This document shows positions 53,332-60,366 of a stretch of 64,000 nt of DNA, piece after piece. Within the stretch, counting starts at the first letter, position 1, and each line of letters starts with the position of its first letter. The notes under the pieces were generated by a model. That model ran no database searches. It worked only from the letters and a program-made list of their open reading frames with translations, and was not told where the DNA came from. The stretch is from JBLNBN01 sp050260015 (lineage in GTDB: Bacteria > Bacteroidota > Ignavibacteria > Kapaibacteriales > UBA2268): contig JBLNBN010000039.1 in assembly GCA_050260015.1 (NCBI GenBank), positions 203,382-267,381 of the forward strand, given 5' to 3'. The position numbers and the translations under genes are program-made.

Positions 53332-53378
53332 ACATACCTGCCACGCCTCTCACTGAAGCGCAACTTGGCGGGTTTTTT
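53332..53378 (+). ncRNA. Candidate AbiF-associated small RNA ending in a terminator
   Basis: A short structured segment lies directly between the hydrolase gene and the Abi_2 gene. ACCTGCCA (53336-53343) pairs with TGGCGGGT (53366-53373, one wobble). Inside, CGCCTC (53344-53349) pairs with GAAGCG (53355-53360) around TCACT with one mismatch. A run of six Ts follows (53373-53378), so transcription would end 12 nt before the abiF ATG. To my knowledge a conserved noncoding RNA is found next to AbiF/Abi_2 genes and acts as an RNA antitoxin; this segment has the position and shape expected. A plain attenuator is the alternative. Confidence 0.55.
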
Positions 53379-53390
53379 ATTGGTAATAAA

Positions 53391-54287
53391 ATGGAATATA
53401 GCAAACCGCCATTAACGGTTAAACAACAAATCGAGTTGCTCAAAGCGAGAAATGTTGTTTTCGAAAATTATGATAATGCCGTCGCGGCTTTGTCGAATAT
53501 AAGTTATTATAGAATCAGTTCATACCTGTATCCCTACAGAATACAAAACGATCCTAACCAAGCGTACATGCCTAATACCAGTTTTGACGAAATTATAAAA
53601 ATATATTCCTTCGACAGAAAATTAAGACTTCTCTTATTTGACTCTATAGAAAGAATAGAAATCGCTTTTAGGACGCAACTCATTTCTCAATTGTCTATGA
53701 TATATCATCCCGGTTGGTACTATTGTAGAGAATTATTTATAAATCCAGAATCATTTGATAGAACTATTAAATGCTTCAAAAGAGAATACAAGATATCAAA
53801 CGAATTGTTTATAAGGCATTATAAGGATAAATACTCTTATCCGGAGTTTCCTCCTGCTTGGATGGGATTAGAGATCTTCTCTTTTGGATTATTATCACGT
53901 CATTTCGAAAATCTTCTCGATAAAAGCGCTAAACAAAAAGTTGCAGATTATTTTAATTTACGATTACCTGTTTTTACTTCCTGGATGCATAGCATTGCTT
54001 ATGTCCGTAATATTTGCGCTCATCATTCAAGACTCTGGAATCGAACGCTTGCGGTCAAACCCGTTATTCCTCATGCGAAAAACTTAAATTGGCTGACATA
54101 TAACAAAGTCGATAATAGCAGACTATATTTTTTTCTTTGCATTATAAAGTTTTTATTGGATATTGCGCATCCCAACCATTCATTTCCTAAGAAATTAACG
54201 ACTCTATTAGACGGGTATCCTTTAATATGCTTAGAAGATATGCGTTTCGATCCAAATTGGCGTAATGATAAGCATTGGGCGCAATAA
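53391..54287 (+). CDS. AbiF/Abi_2-family HEPN protein
   Basis: A 298-residue abortive-infection family protein. The N-terminal KPPLTVKQQIELLKARN and the ISYYRISSYLYPYR segment are typical of Abi_2 (AbiD/AbiF). The HEPN ribonuclease motif Rx4-6H is Arg206-NICA-His211 within VRNICAHHSRLWNR, so RNase activity is expected. The gene is clearly AT-richer than its neighbours and uses many ATA, TTA and AAA codons, suggesting horizontal acquisition. It has no Shine-Dalgarno. It is preceded by a terminator-ended RNA candidate and followed by an inverted repeat. Likely an RNA-regulated antiphage toxin that stops growth by RNA cleavage. Confidence 0.9.
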   Translation: MEYSKPPLTVKQQIELLKARNVVFENYDNAVAALSNISYYRISSYLYPYRIQNDPNQAYMPNTSFDEIIKIYSFDRKLRLLLFDSIERIEIAFRTQLISQLSMIYHPGWYYCRELFINPESFDRTIKCFKREYKISNELFIRHYKDKYSYPEFPPAWMGLEIFSFGLLSRHFENLLDKSAKQKVADYFNLRLPVFTSWMHSIAYVRNICAHHSRLWNRTLAVKPVIPHAKNLNWLTYNKVDNSRLYFFLCIIKFLLDIAHPNHSFPKKLTTLLDGYPLICLEDMRFDPNWRNDKHWAQ

Positions 54288-54297
54288 TTAATTAGAA

Positions 54298-54327
54298 CCC
54301 ACCCCCCAATATGTATTGGAGAGTGGG
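54298..54327. terminator. Inverted repeat between abiF and the aldo/keto reductase gene
   Basis: CCCAC (54298-54302) pairs with GTGGG (54323-54327), and CCAATA (54306-54311) pairs with TATTGG (54314-54319). It lies between two convergent stops with only a weak T-rich flank, so terminator function is likely but modest. Confidence 0.55.
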
Positions 54328-54344
54328 ATTCTTAATAAACCGCA

Positions 54345-55334
54345 TCACATATTCACCATGCTCATGGCTTCTTCCGGGTAGCGGGATCCGCTGGCGGCGT
54401 TTGGCGGGAAGACCTGCTCGATCGCGTCAAGCTCTTCCTGCGTTAGTTTCACTTTTACCGCTTCTACGTTTTCTTCCAGGTGCTTCGTGCGCGAGGTGCC
54501 AGGTATGGGGGTAATGAAGTTCTTTTGGGCAAGGACCCACGCGAGGGCGAGTTGACCGGGCGTAACGCCCTTCTCGCGGGCGATCTCCTCGACCTTCTTT
54601 ACCAGGTCCAGGTTCTTTTGAAAGTTCTCGCCCTGGAACCTGGGCGAATGCCTCCTGAAGTCCGTGTTGTCGAAGTCGTCGGGGCTTTTGATCGCCCCGG
54701 TTAAAAATCCGCGCCCGAGCGGGCTGTAGGCGACGAACGCCATGCCGAACTCCTCGACGGCATCGAATATCTCGCCCTCCGGGTCGCGCGTCCAGAGCGA
54801 ATATTCCGTCTGGAGAGCGGTGATCGGGTGCACGGCGTTGGCGCGGCGAATCGTATTGGCGCCCGCTTCGGAAAGCCCGAGGAACCTGACTTTTCCTTCT
54901 TTCACGAGGTCGGCCATCGCTCCTACCGTCTCTTCGATAGGTACCTGGGGATCGACCCTATGCTGGTAGTAGAGATCGATATGATCTACGCCAAGTCGTT
55001 TCAGGGAGCCTTCGCAGGCGGATTTAACGTACTCCGGCCGGCCGTTTACGCCCCGGATCAAAGGGTTATTCGGATCGCGTACAATGCCGAACTTAGTCGC
55101 GATTATTAAACCTTCCCGCTTGCCTTTTATCGCTTCCCCAACGAGCATTTCATTCGTATGGGGTCCGTACATATCGGCTGTGTCTAAGAAATTAATCCCG
55201 AGCTCAATCGCGCGATGAATTGTCTTGACAGATTCCGTATCTCCGCCGTTGGCGTAGAAATCCGACATCCCCATGCAACCCAGCCCTATGGCCGAAACTT
55301 CCAGGCCGTTTTTCCCAAGTTTTCTTTTTTCCAT
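54345..55334 (-). CDS. Aldo/keto reductase
   Basis: A 329-residue NADPH-dependent oxidoreductase of the (beta/alpha)8 AKR fold. The ATG at 55334 is chosen because GGAG sits 6 nt upstream; the ATG at 55346 (four residues more) has no ribosome-binding site. Catalytic residues of the tetrad are visible: Asp in FLDTADMYG, the adjacent Tyr, Lys in IIATKFG and His in YYQHRVD. The C-terminal NADPH-binding part has IPGTSRTKHLEEN. Closest to the AKR13-like 'yeast/bacterial' group reducing aldehydes. It stands alone, convergent with abiF. Confidence 0.93.
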   Translation of the reverse strand: MEKRKLGKNGLEVSAIGLGCMGMSDFYANGGDTESVKTIHRAIELGINFLDTADMYGPHTNEMLVGEAIKGKREGLIIATKFGIVRDPNNPLIRGVNGRPEYVKSACEGSLKRLGVDHIDLYYQHRVDPQVPIEETVGAMADLVKEGKVRFLGLSEAGANTIRRANAVHPITALQTEYSLWTRDPEGEIFDAVEEFGMAFVAYSPLGRGFLTGAIKSPDDFDNTDFRRHSPRFQGENFQKNLDLVKKVEEIAREKGVTPGQLALAWVLAQKNFITPIPGTSRTKHLEENVEAVKVKLTQEELDAIEQVFPPNAASGSRYPEEAMSMVNM

Positions 55335-55460
55335 GGCTTTCTCCATATTTGGAAAATTATTTTTAAGTCAGAAAGAACGGATTTACCCCTGGATTCATTT
55401 ATTTTGCAAATTGAACGATGTAATTATACGTTTCTACTTCTTTACTAAAGTGAGAATTAC

Positions 55461-56330
55461 ATGCCCGGCGAGAAAATACTGAAAATAAACGGCGTAGATA
55501 TTTGCGCGGAGAGCTTCGGCGACCCGAATGACCCGGCGGCGCTATTGATCATGGGCGCGATGGCCTCGATGATATGGTGGGACGAGGAGTTCTGCAAGCG
55601 GCTCGCTGAGCGAGGACGTTACGTTATCCGCTACGACAACCGCGACGTCGGCCGCTCTACGGCTTACGAGCCCGGAACGATCAACTACGACATAGCGGAC
55701 ATGGCGGAGGACGCCGTAGGAGTTCTCGCCGCATTAGGAATAGAACGCGCCCACTTTATCGGAATGTCGCTCGGCGGGATGATCTCGCAGATCGTCGCTT
55801 TAAAATATCCTGAAAAAGTTCTTTCCTTATCCTTTATTGCGAGCGGCGGGCTTTTTTCCGACCCGGAGTTACCTTCAATTAATCAGAACGTACTTGATTA
55901 CCATTCTAAGGGATCGGGCATCGATTGGTCGGATAGAAGCGAAACAGTCGAATTTATGGTAGGCGGTTGGAGATTACTCTCCGGCTCCGGGAGAAAATTT
56001 ATCGATGGCGAAGCGAGGAAGTTGGCAGAAACGGAATTTGATCGGGCCAATAATTTGCAAAGTATGTTCAATCACGCCCAACTGAAAGGCGGCGAGGAAT
56101 ATACCGACAGGATGAATGAGATAAAGTCTCCTACGCTTATCATCCATGGAACTGACGATCCAGTCTTGCCCTACCAGCACGCGCTGGCGCTCAAGAAAGC
56201 TATTCGCAACTCCAGGCTTGTAACCCTGGACGGAGTCGGCCACGAAATCCATAGGGACGATTGGGATAGGATCGTCGAGGAGCTGATTGCAGTAAGTTGG
56301 GGTAAGGACGAAATAAGACTTTCCGATTAG
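55461..56330 (+). CDS. Alpha/beta hydrolase
   Basis: A 289-residue cytoplasmic alpha/beta hydrolase without signal peptide. It shows the oxyanion-strand region IMGAMASMIWWDEEF, RYDNRDVGRS, the nucleophile in GMSLGGMISQ, an acid in IHGTDDPVLPY and the base in GVGHEIHRDDWD. The WWDEEFCKRLAERGRYVIRYDNRD pattern (split here over its two halves) is common in epoxide-hydrolase/aclacinomycin-methylesterase-like family members. GTGAG precedes the ATG. Substrate unknown; no functional partner nearby. Confidence 0.88.
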   Translation: MPGEKILKINGVDICAESFGDPNDPAALLIMGAMASMIWWDEEFCKRLAERGRYVIRYDNRDVGRSTAYEPGTINYDIADMAEDAVGVLAALGIERAHFIGMSLGGMISQIVALKYPEKVLSLSFIASGGLFSDPELPSINQNVLDYHSKGSGIDWSDRSETVEFMVGGWRLLSGSGRKFIDGEARKLAETEFDRANNLQSMFNHAQLKGGEEYTDRMNEIKSPTLIIHGTDDPVLPYQHALALKKAIRNSRLVTLDGVGHEIHRDDWDRIVEELIAVSWGKDEIRLSD

Positions 56331-56481
56331 CATTAAGGTTAATGTCTTGTCTTAAAACGGTTGTAACCATTCTACTGGTTGAAGCGTATTAGATTTAATA
56401 TTATAGTACACTCTTAAATTTTGCGTATCGTCTTACACCGGAACGCTTGGAATCGATAATTTTAAAGTTAAGGATTTATAT

Positions 56482-58113
56482 ATGACCAAAAATGTATGGC
56501 GAGGAGTAATCGCTCTGTTCGCCGGCGTCCTTATAGGCGTATTAGTTCAGCCGATCATTGCCGGCGATAACATTTACAACCAAATGAAAAAGTATGAGTA
56601 CATACTCAATACCGCAATGAAAAACTATGTTGACGAGGTCGATTCCGATAAGCTTACGGAAGGGGCCATCAAGGGCATGTTAAACGAACTTGATCCGCAC
56701 TCGGTTTACATCGACGCAAACGAAATGAAGAAGGTGGAAGAGGACTTCCAGGGCAGCTTCGAAGGCATCGGGGTTCAGTTTGAAGTGTTAAACGACACGA
56801 TTACCGTTGTCGCCGCCATCTCCGACGGTCCCAGCGAGAAAGTCGGCATCCAGGCCGGCGACAAGATAATTAAGATAGACGGCGAAAAAGCCGTAGGCAT
56901 GAAGCAGGACGAGGTCCCTAAGAAGCTGCGCGGCGCAAAAGGAACGACTGTAAAGCTCGACATTAAGCGCGGCAACGATCCCAATTTTCTTACGTTCGAG
57001 ATCGTTCGCGACAAGATACCGCTCTACACGGTGGACGCCGCCTACAAAATGGATAATTCCGACGTTGGAGTTATCGTAGTCAACCGCTTCGCAGCCACTA
57101 CTTTCGACGAAATGATGGAAGCCGCGCGCAAGCTTAAAGCGCAGGGTATGAAGAAACTCGTGCTCGACCTGCGCAACAACCCCGGCGGGTACTTGAACCA
57201 GGCATTCTACATGGCGGACGCGTTCCTCGGCCGCGAGGACACTATCGTTTACACGCTTGGGCGCAGACCCGAATTCAACGAAGCTTTCGTGTCGAAGCCC
57301 GGCGACGAGCTTGAGGACATTCCGCTCGTAGTGCTCATTAACGAAGGATCGGCTTCGGCCAGCGAGATCGTAAGCGGCGCGCTCCAGGACCTCGACCGCG
57401 GCCTGATCGTAGGCGAAACTTCTTTCGGCAAGGGACTTGTCCAGCGCCAGTACCCCGTCGGCGACGGTTCGGCTTTCAGGTTGACTATCTCGAGATACTA
57501 CACTCCTTCGGGACGTTCAATACAACGTCCTTATAAGGATAAGGATGAGTACAGGCGACTCTTCGGCAGATTAGAGCTCGAGGAAGGCGCCAATATTGAC
57601 CATACGCTTGAAAAGCTGAAAAAAGAAGGTCATAGCGATAAGATCAACTTCGATTCGATCGAGGTATACCATACCCGCTCCGGGCGCATGGTGCTCGGCG
57701 GCGGCGGCATTACGCCCGACTATATTATCAAGCAGGACACGCTTACTAAATTTGCCGTCCAGCTTCTCTCCAGGAGAGTTCTTAGCGAATACGTGATCAA
57801 CGGGCTGCAGAACGGCGCCGAATTAAAGAAGAAGTATGGCGACAACTTCGCCGATTTCCATAAGAACTTCCAGGTGACCGATCAAATGATAGCCGATATC
57901 CGTAAGCTCGCCGATACGAAGGGAGTCGAATGGAACGATAAAGAATACAAAACTGACGCCGATTACATCAAGACAGTAATAAAGGCGCAGCTCGCCCGCT
58001 CGATTTGGGACAGAAACCGCTATATCGAGGTCTACTTCGATATAGACAGGCAAATGCAGAAAGCGCTGGCTCTCTTCCCGGAAGCTGAGAAGATCGCAAA
58101 GTTAAGAAAGTAA
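56482..58113 (+). CDS. S41-family C-terminal processing peptidase (CtpA-like)
   Basis: A 543-residue exported serine protease. An N-terminal hydrophobic segment (about 6-27) acts as signal or anchor. A PDZ domain (about 85-170; IGVQFEVLNDTITVVAAI, GIQAGDKIIKIDG) precedes the S41 catalytic core. The catalytic dyad is Ser292 in GSASASEIV and Lys317 in SFGKGLVQ, 25 residues apart as in the family. A ~170-residue C-terminal extension is predicted helical (EAEKIAKLRK end). Such proteases trim C-termini of periplasmic or envelope proteins. Clear AAGGA ribosome-binding site. A DUF3108 gene follows 23 nt later, so they are probably co-transcribed. Confidence 0.95.
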   Translation: MTKNVWRGVIALFAGVLIGVLVQPIIAGDNIYNQMKKYEYILNTAMKNYVDEVDSDKLTEGAIKGMLNELDPHSVYIDANEMKKVEEDFQGSFEGIGVQFEVLNDTITVVAAISDGPSEKVGIQAGDKIIKIDGEKAVGMKQDEVPKKLRGAKGTTVKLDIKRGNDPNFLTFEIVRDKIPLYTVDAAYKMDNSDVGVIVVNRFAATTFDEMMEAARKLKAQGMKKLVLDLRNNPGGYLNQAFYMADAFLGREDTIVYTLGRRPEFNEAFVSKPGDELEDIPLVVLINEGSASASEIVSGALQDLDRGLIVGETSFGKGLVQRQYPVGDGSAFRLTISRYYTPSGRSIQRPYKDKDEYRRLFGRLELEEGANIDHTLEKLKKEGHSDKINFDSIEVYHTRSGRMVLGGGGITPDYIIKQDTLTKFAVQLLSRRVLSEYVINGLQNGAELKKKYGDNFADFHKNFQVTDQMIADIRKLADTKGVEWNDKEYKTDADYIKTVIKAQLARSIWDRNRYIEVYFDIDRQMQKALALFPEAEKIAKLRK

Positions 58114-58136
58114 TTAACAAATAACATCACAGAGAA

Positions 58137-58925
58137 ATGCTTAATAAAATCATACGGTCAGCGGCGCTTTTAGCGCTGCTGACGTTTGTTTGCGCCTCGC
58201 AAAGCTTTGCCGCCGGCGTGTTCTATCCCGGCGAGGAGCTTGAATACGAAGTTAGCTTCCTGGGCGTAAAGCTCGGTTCGATTAAAATGTACTCCGAGCG
58301 AGTCGAAACCATGGACGGAAAGAAGACTTATAAATCCAAAGCCCTGATAGACTCCTACAAAGGCATACCCTTCGTCGATCTCCATGCGGTATTTGAAAGC
58401 TGGATGGACCCGTCGCTGGCATTCTCGCATAAGTTCGCAGGCAACCAAAAAGTTGACGACAAGACTTGGGCTTACCAAAAGTTTTATTTCGACTACTCGA
58501 AGGGCGTCATCAAGAACCAAAAATGGCTCAACCGAGAGTTGGTCTACGAAAACGACTTGAAATTTGCGAATAAATGCAACGACGGCAATTCGCTATTCTT
58601 CTTCGCGCGCCAATACGTCGATTCGAAAAAGAGCGCGAAGGCGCCGACAATAGTCGATAAAGAAGTGGGCTACACCTACATTAACTTTTATGGCAAGCGC
58701 GAAAAGGTCGAAATCGACGCCATAGACTACCCCGTGCGCACGATCTATTTCGACGGACGCATCGATTGGCAAGGCGTTTACGGCCTGAAAGGGAAGTTCC
58801 AGGGGTGGTTCTCCGACGACGAAGCGCGCATCCCTATAAAGGCGAAGATGAACGTATACGTGGGGAACGTCGTCATCGAGCTTGTCAAATGGAAGCGCCC
58901 CGGTTGGACCCCGCCGAAGGGTTGA
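58137..58925 (+). CDS. DUF3108 exported protein
   Basis: A 262-residue protein with a signal peptide (cleavage after SFAA). The mature protein is a DUF3108 domain: FYPGEELEYEVSFLGVKLG at its start, a run of beta strands, and IPIKAKMNVYVGNVVIELV near the C-terminus. These are typical periplasmic or outer-membrane-associated beta-sheet proteins of unknown function in Bacteroidota and Proteobacteria. It is 23 nt downstream of the CtpA-like protease, so an envelope role shared with that protease is plausible. Confidence 0.9.
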   Translation: MLNKIIRSAALLALLTFVCASQSFAAGVFYPGEELEYEVSFLGVKLGSIKMYSERVETMDGKKTYKSKALIDSYKGIPFVDLHAVFESWMDPSLAFSHKFAGNQKVDDKTWAYQKFYFDYSKGVIKNQKWLNRELVYENDLKFANKCNDGNSLFFFARQYVDSKKSAKAPTIVDKEVGYTYINFYGKREKVEIDAIDYPVRTIYFDGRIDWQGVYGLKGKFQGWFSDDEARIPIKAKMNVYVGNVVIELVKWKRPGWTPPKG

Positions 58926-58958
58926 GCCGCAAGAAATGGAATTATTGAGTAAATAATT

Positions 58959-58989
58959 TTTGCAAAATGCGAAAATCTTCGTAAATTTG
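58959..58989 (+). promoter_or_regulatory. Consensus Bacteroidota-type promoter of rpmG
   Basis: TTTG (58959-58962), exactly 19 nt, then TAAATTTG (58982-58989): a perfect match to the Bacteroidota primary-sigma consensus. Transcription would start near 58996, about 30 nt before the rpmG ATG. Confidence 0.75.
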
Positions 58990-59026
58990 CAGTTCTTAAG
59001 AAATTAAAAGTCGGAGTAAAGGGAAA

Positions 59027-59206
59027 ATGGCAAAGAAAGAACAGAGGATAACCGTTACGCTTGAATGCACGGAAGCCAAAGCAGCCGGCGCTACTCCTTC
59101 GCGTTACACCACGACGAAGAACAAGCAAAACACTTCCGAGCGCCTCGAGCTTAAGAAGTACAATCCTTTTATGCGCAAGCACACTATACACAAAGAAATC
59201 AAGTAA
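59027..59206 (+). CDS. rpmG: Large ribosomal subunit protein bL33
   Basis: A 59-residue ribosomal protein. It starts MAKKEQRITVTLECTEAKA and ends MRKHTIHKEIK, as in Bacteroidota bL33. Only one cysteine is present, so it is the zinc-independent (C-minus) form. A purine-rich GGGAAA lies just upstream of the ATG, with GGAG a little farther up. It has its own consensus promoter and a strong terminator and is a single-gene unit; rpmB, often beside rpmG, is absent. Confidence 0.97.
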   Translation: MAKKEQRITVTLECTEAKAAGATPSRYTTTKNKQNTSERLELKKYNPFMRKHTIHKEIK

Positions 59207-59236
59207 GCTAAGAATAAGCTAAAAAACTTTGCAAGA

Positions 59237-59264
59237 AAAGCCGCGACAAATCGCGGCTTTTTTT
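59237..59264 (+). terminator. Intrinsic terminator after rpmG
   Basis: AAAGCCGCGA (59237-59246) pairs with TCGCGGCTTT (59251-59260), followed by TTTT. It begins 30 nt after the rpmG stop and separates it from the convergent MazG-like gene, which may also use it. Confidence 0.93.
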
Positions 59265-59293
59265 GTTGTAGCGTTCTATTTTACTTCTCGTAT

Positions 59294-59638
59294 TTAATAC
59301 TCCAAACCTTTGGCGGCTCGCTCGAGCCTTGAGCGCTCTATTGCAAGAATCTTTTTCTCGAACGCGGCTGCGAGGTCTATCCCGCGCGAGTTGGAGTAAT
59401 TCAGCAACGCGATTAGAGTATCGGCGGCTTCCTCGGCCAGCCTCTCGTGGGGCACCTCGCGCCCTTTCCATCTTTTCTTTTCGAGATTGGCGAGCTCGCC
59501 CGCTTCCCCGTTCAGCTCCAAGCAAAAGAACTCGGGCGATCGAGCGGGGAAGTAGCTTCTCTGGTACTCGTCGAGCAAACGTTGTAATTCTCCGACTCGC
59601 CCTGCGGCTTCGCCGGAGAATTCTTCAATTTCCTTCAT
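59294..59638 (-). CDS. MazG-like nucleotide pyrophosphohydrolase
   Basis: A 114-residue all-alpha NTP pyrophosphatase. The metal-binding acidic motifs are ELNGEAGELAN (ExxxE, around 42-52) and EEAADTLIAL (ExxD, around 68-77), as in the MazG/RS21-C6 group. It probably hydrolyses noncanonical or excess dNTPs. It begins 12 nt after the stop of the OmpR-type regulator gene on the same strand, so both are likely co-transcribed. Length is typical of single-domain MazG-like proteins. Confidence 0.9.
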   Translation of the reverse strand: MKEIEEFSGEAAGRVGELQRLLDEYQRSYFPARSPEFFCLELNGEAGELANLEKKRWKGREVPHERLAEEAADTLIALLNYSNSRGIDLAAAFEKKILAIERSRLERAAKGLEY

Positions 59639-59650
59639 ACGCTTAAGCGC

Positions 59651-60334
59651 TTAATCGTCGGCGGTAATTTCGCGCATACGGTAGCCTACGCCGCGGATGC
59701 TCTGTATGAGCGGGCGCGTGTCGTCGCGTTCGATTTTGCTGCGAAGCCGCTTGATGTAAACGTCGATGATATTCGATTCGGGATCGAAGTTGTGCTTCCA
59801 GACGTGCTGGGTAATCGTCGAACGGCTGAGGATACGATTCTTATTGCGCATTAAGTACTCAAGGAGCGCGTATTCCTTAGTCGTCAATTCGATTTCCTTG
59901 CCGAACCGGATAGCAAGGTGCGAAACCGTGTCGAGCGTCAAATCGCCGCAGCGCAGCTTAGTGGACTTCTCCGGCTGCGAACGGCGCAGTATGGAGCGCA
60001 AGCGCGCGGCTAATTCCTCGAAGCTGAAGGGCTTCGGCAGGTAATCGTCCGCGCCCATGTCGAGGCCCGCGACGCGATCCTCGGTAGTGCCGCGAGCGGT
60101 GAGCATCAACACCGGGGTCTGAACTCCCGAATCGCGAACTTCTTTGAGCACAGAGAAGCCGTCTTTTCCGGGAAGCATAATGTCGAGCAGGATAGCGTCA
60201 AAATGATTATTCAGCGCCATTTCCAAGCCGGCGATGCCGTCGTTGGCTACTTCGACAATGTAGCGCTCTTCCTCAAGGCCATGCTTAATAAAGCTGGCTA
60301 CTTTGCGCTCGTCTTCAATTACTAGAACTCTCAT
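59651..60334 (-). CDS. OmpR/PhoB-family response regulator
   Basis: A 227-residue two-component regulator. The receiver domain has the acidic pair EDE near residues 7-9, phospho-acceptor Asp51 (ILLDIMLPG), Thr in LTARG and Lys in YLPKPFSF. The C-terminal winged helix is of the trans_reg_C type (EYALLEYLMRNKNRILSR, VDVYIKRLRSKIE region). The cognate histidine kinase is not adjacent. It sits between a large T9SS protein gene (32 nt upstream) and mazG-like (12 nt downstream). Confidence 0.95.
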   Translation of the reverse strand: MRVLVIEDERKVASFIKHGLEEERYIVEVANDGIAGLEMALNNHFDAILLDIMLPGKDGFSVLKEVRDSGVQTPVLMLTARGTTEDRVAGLDMGADDYLPKPFSFEELAARLRSILRRSQPEKSTKLRCGDLTLDTVSHLAIRFGKEIELTTKEYALLEYLMRNKNRILSRSTITQHVWKHNFDPESNIIDVYIKRLRSKIERDDTRPLIQSIRGVGYRMREITADD

Positions 60335-60366
60335 AATAAAACCCGATATATTAAATTGAACATAGA

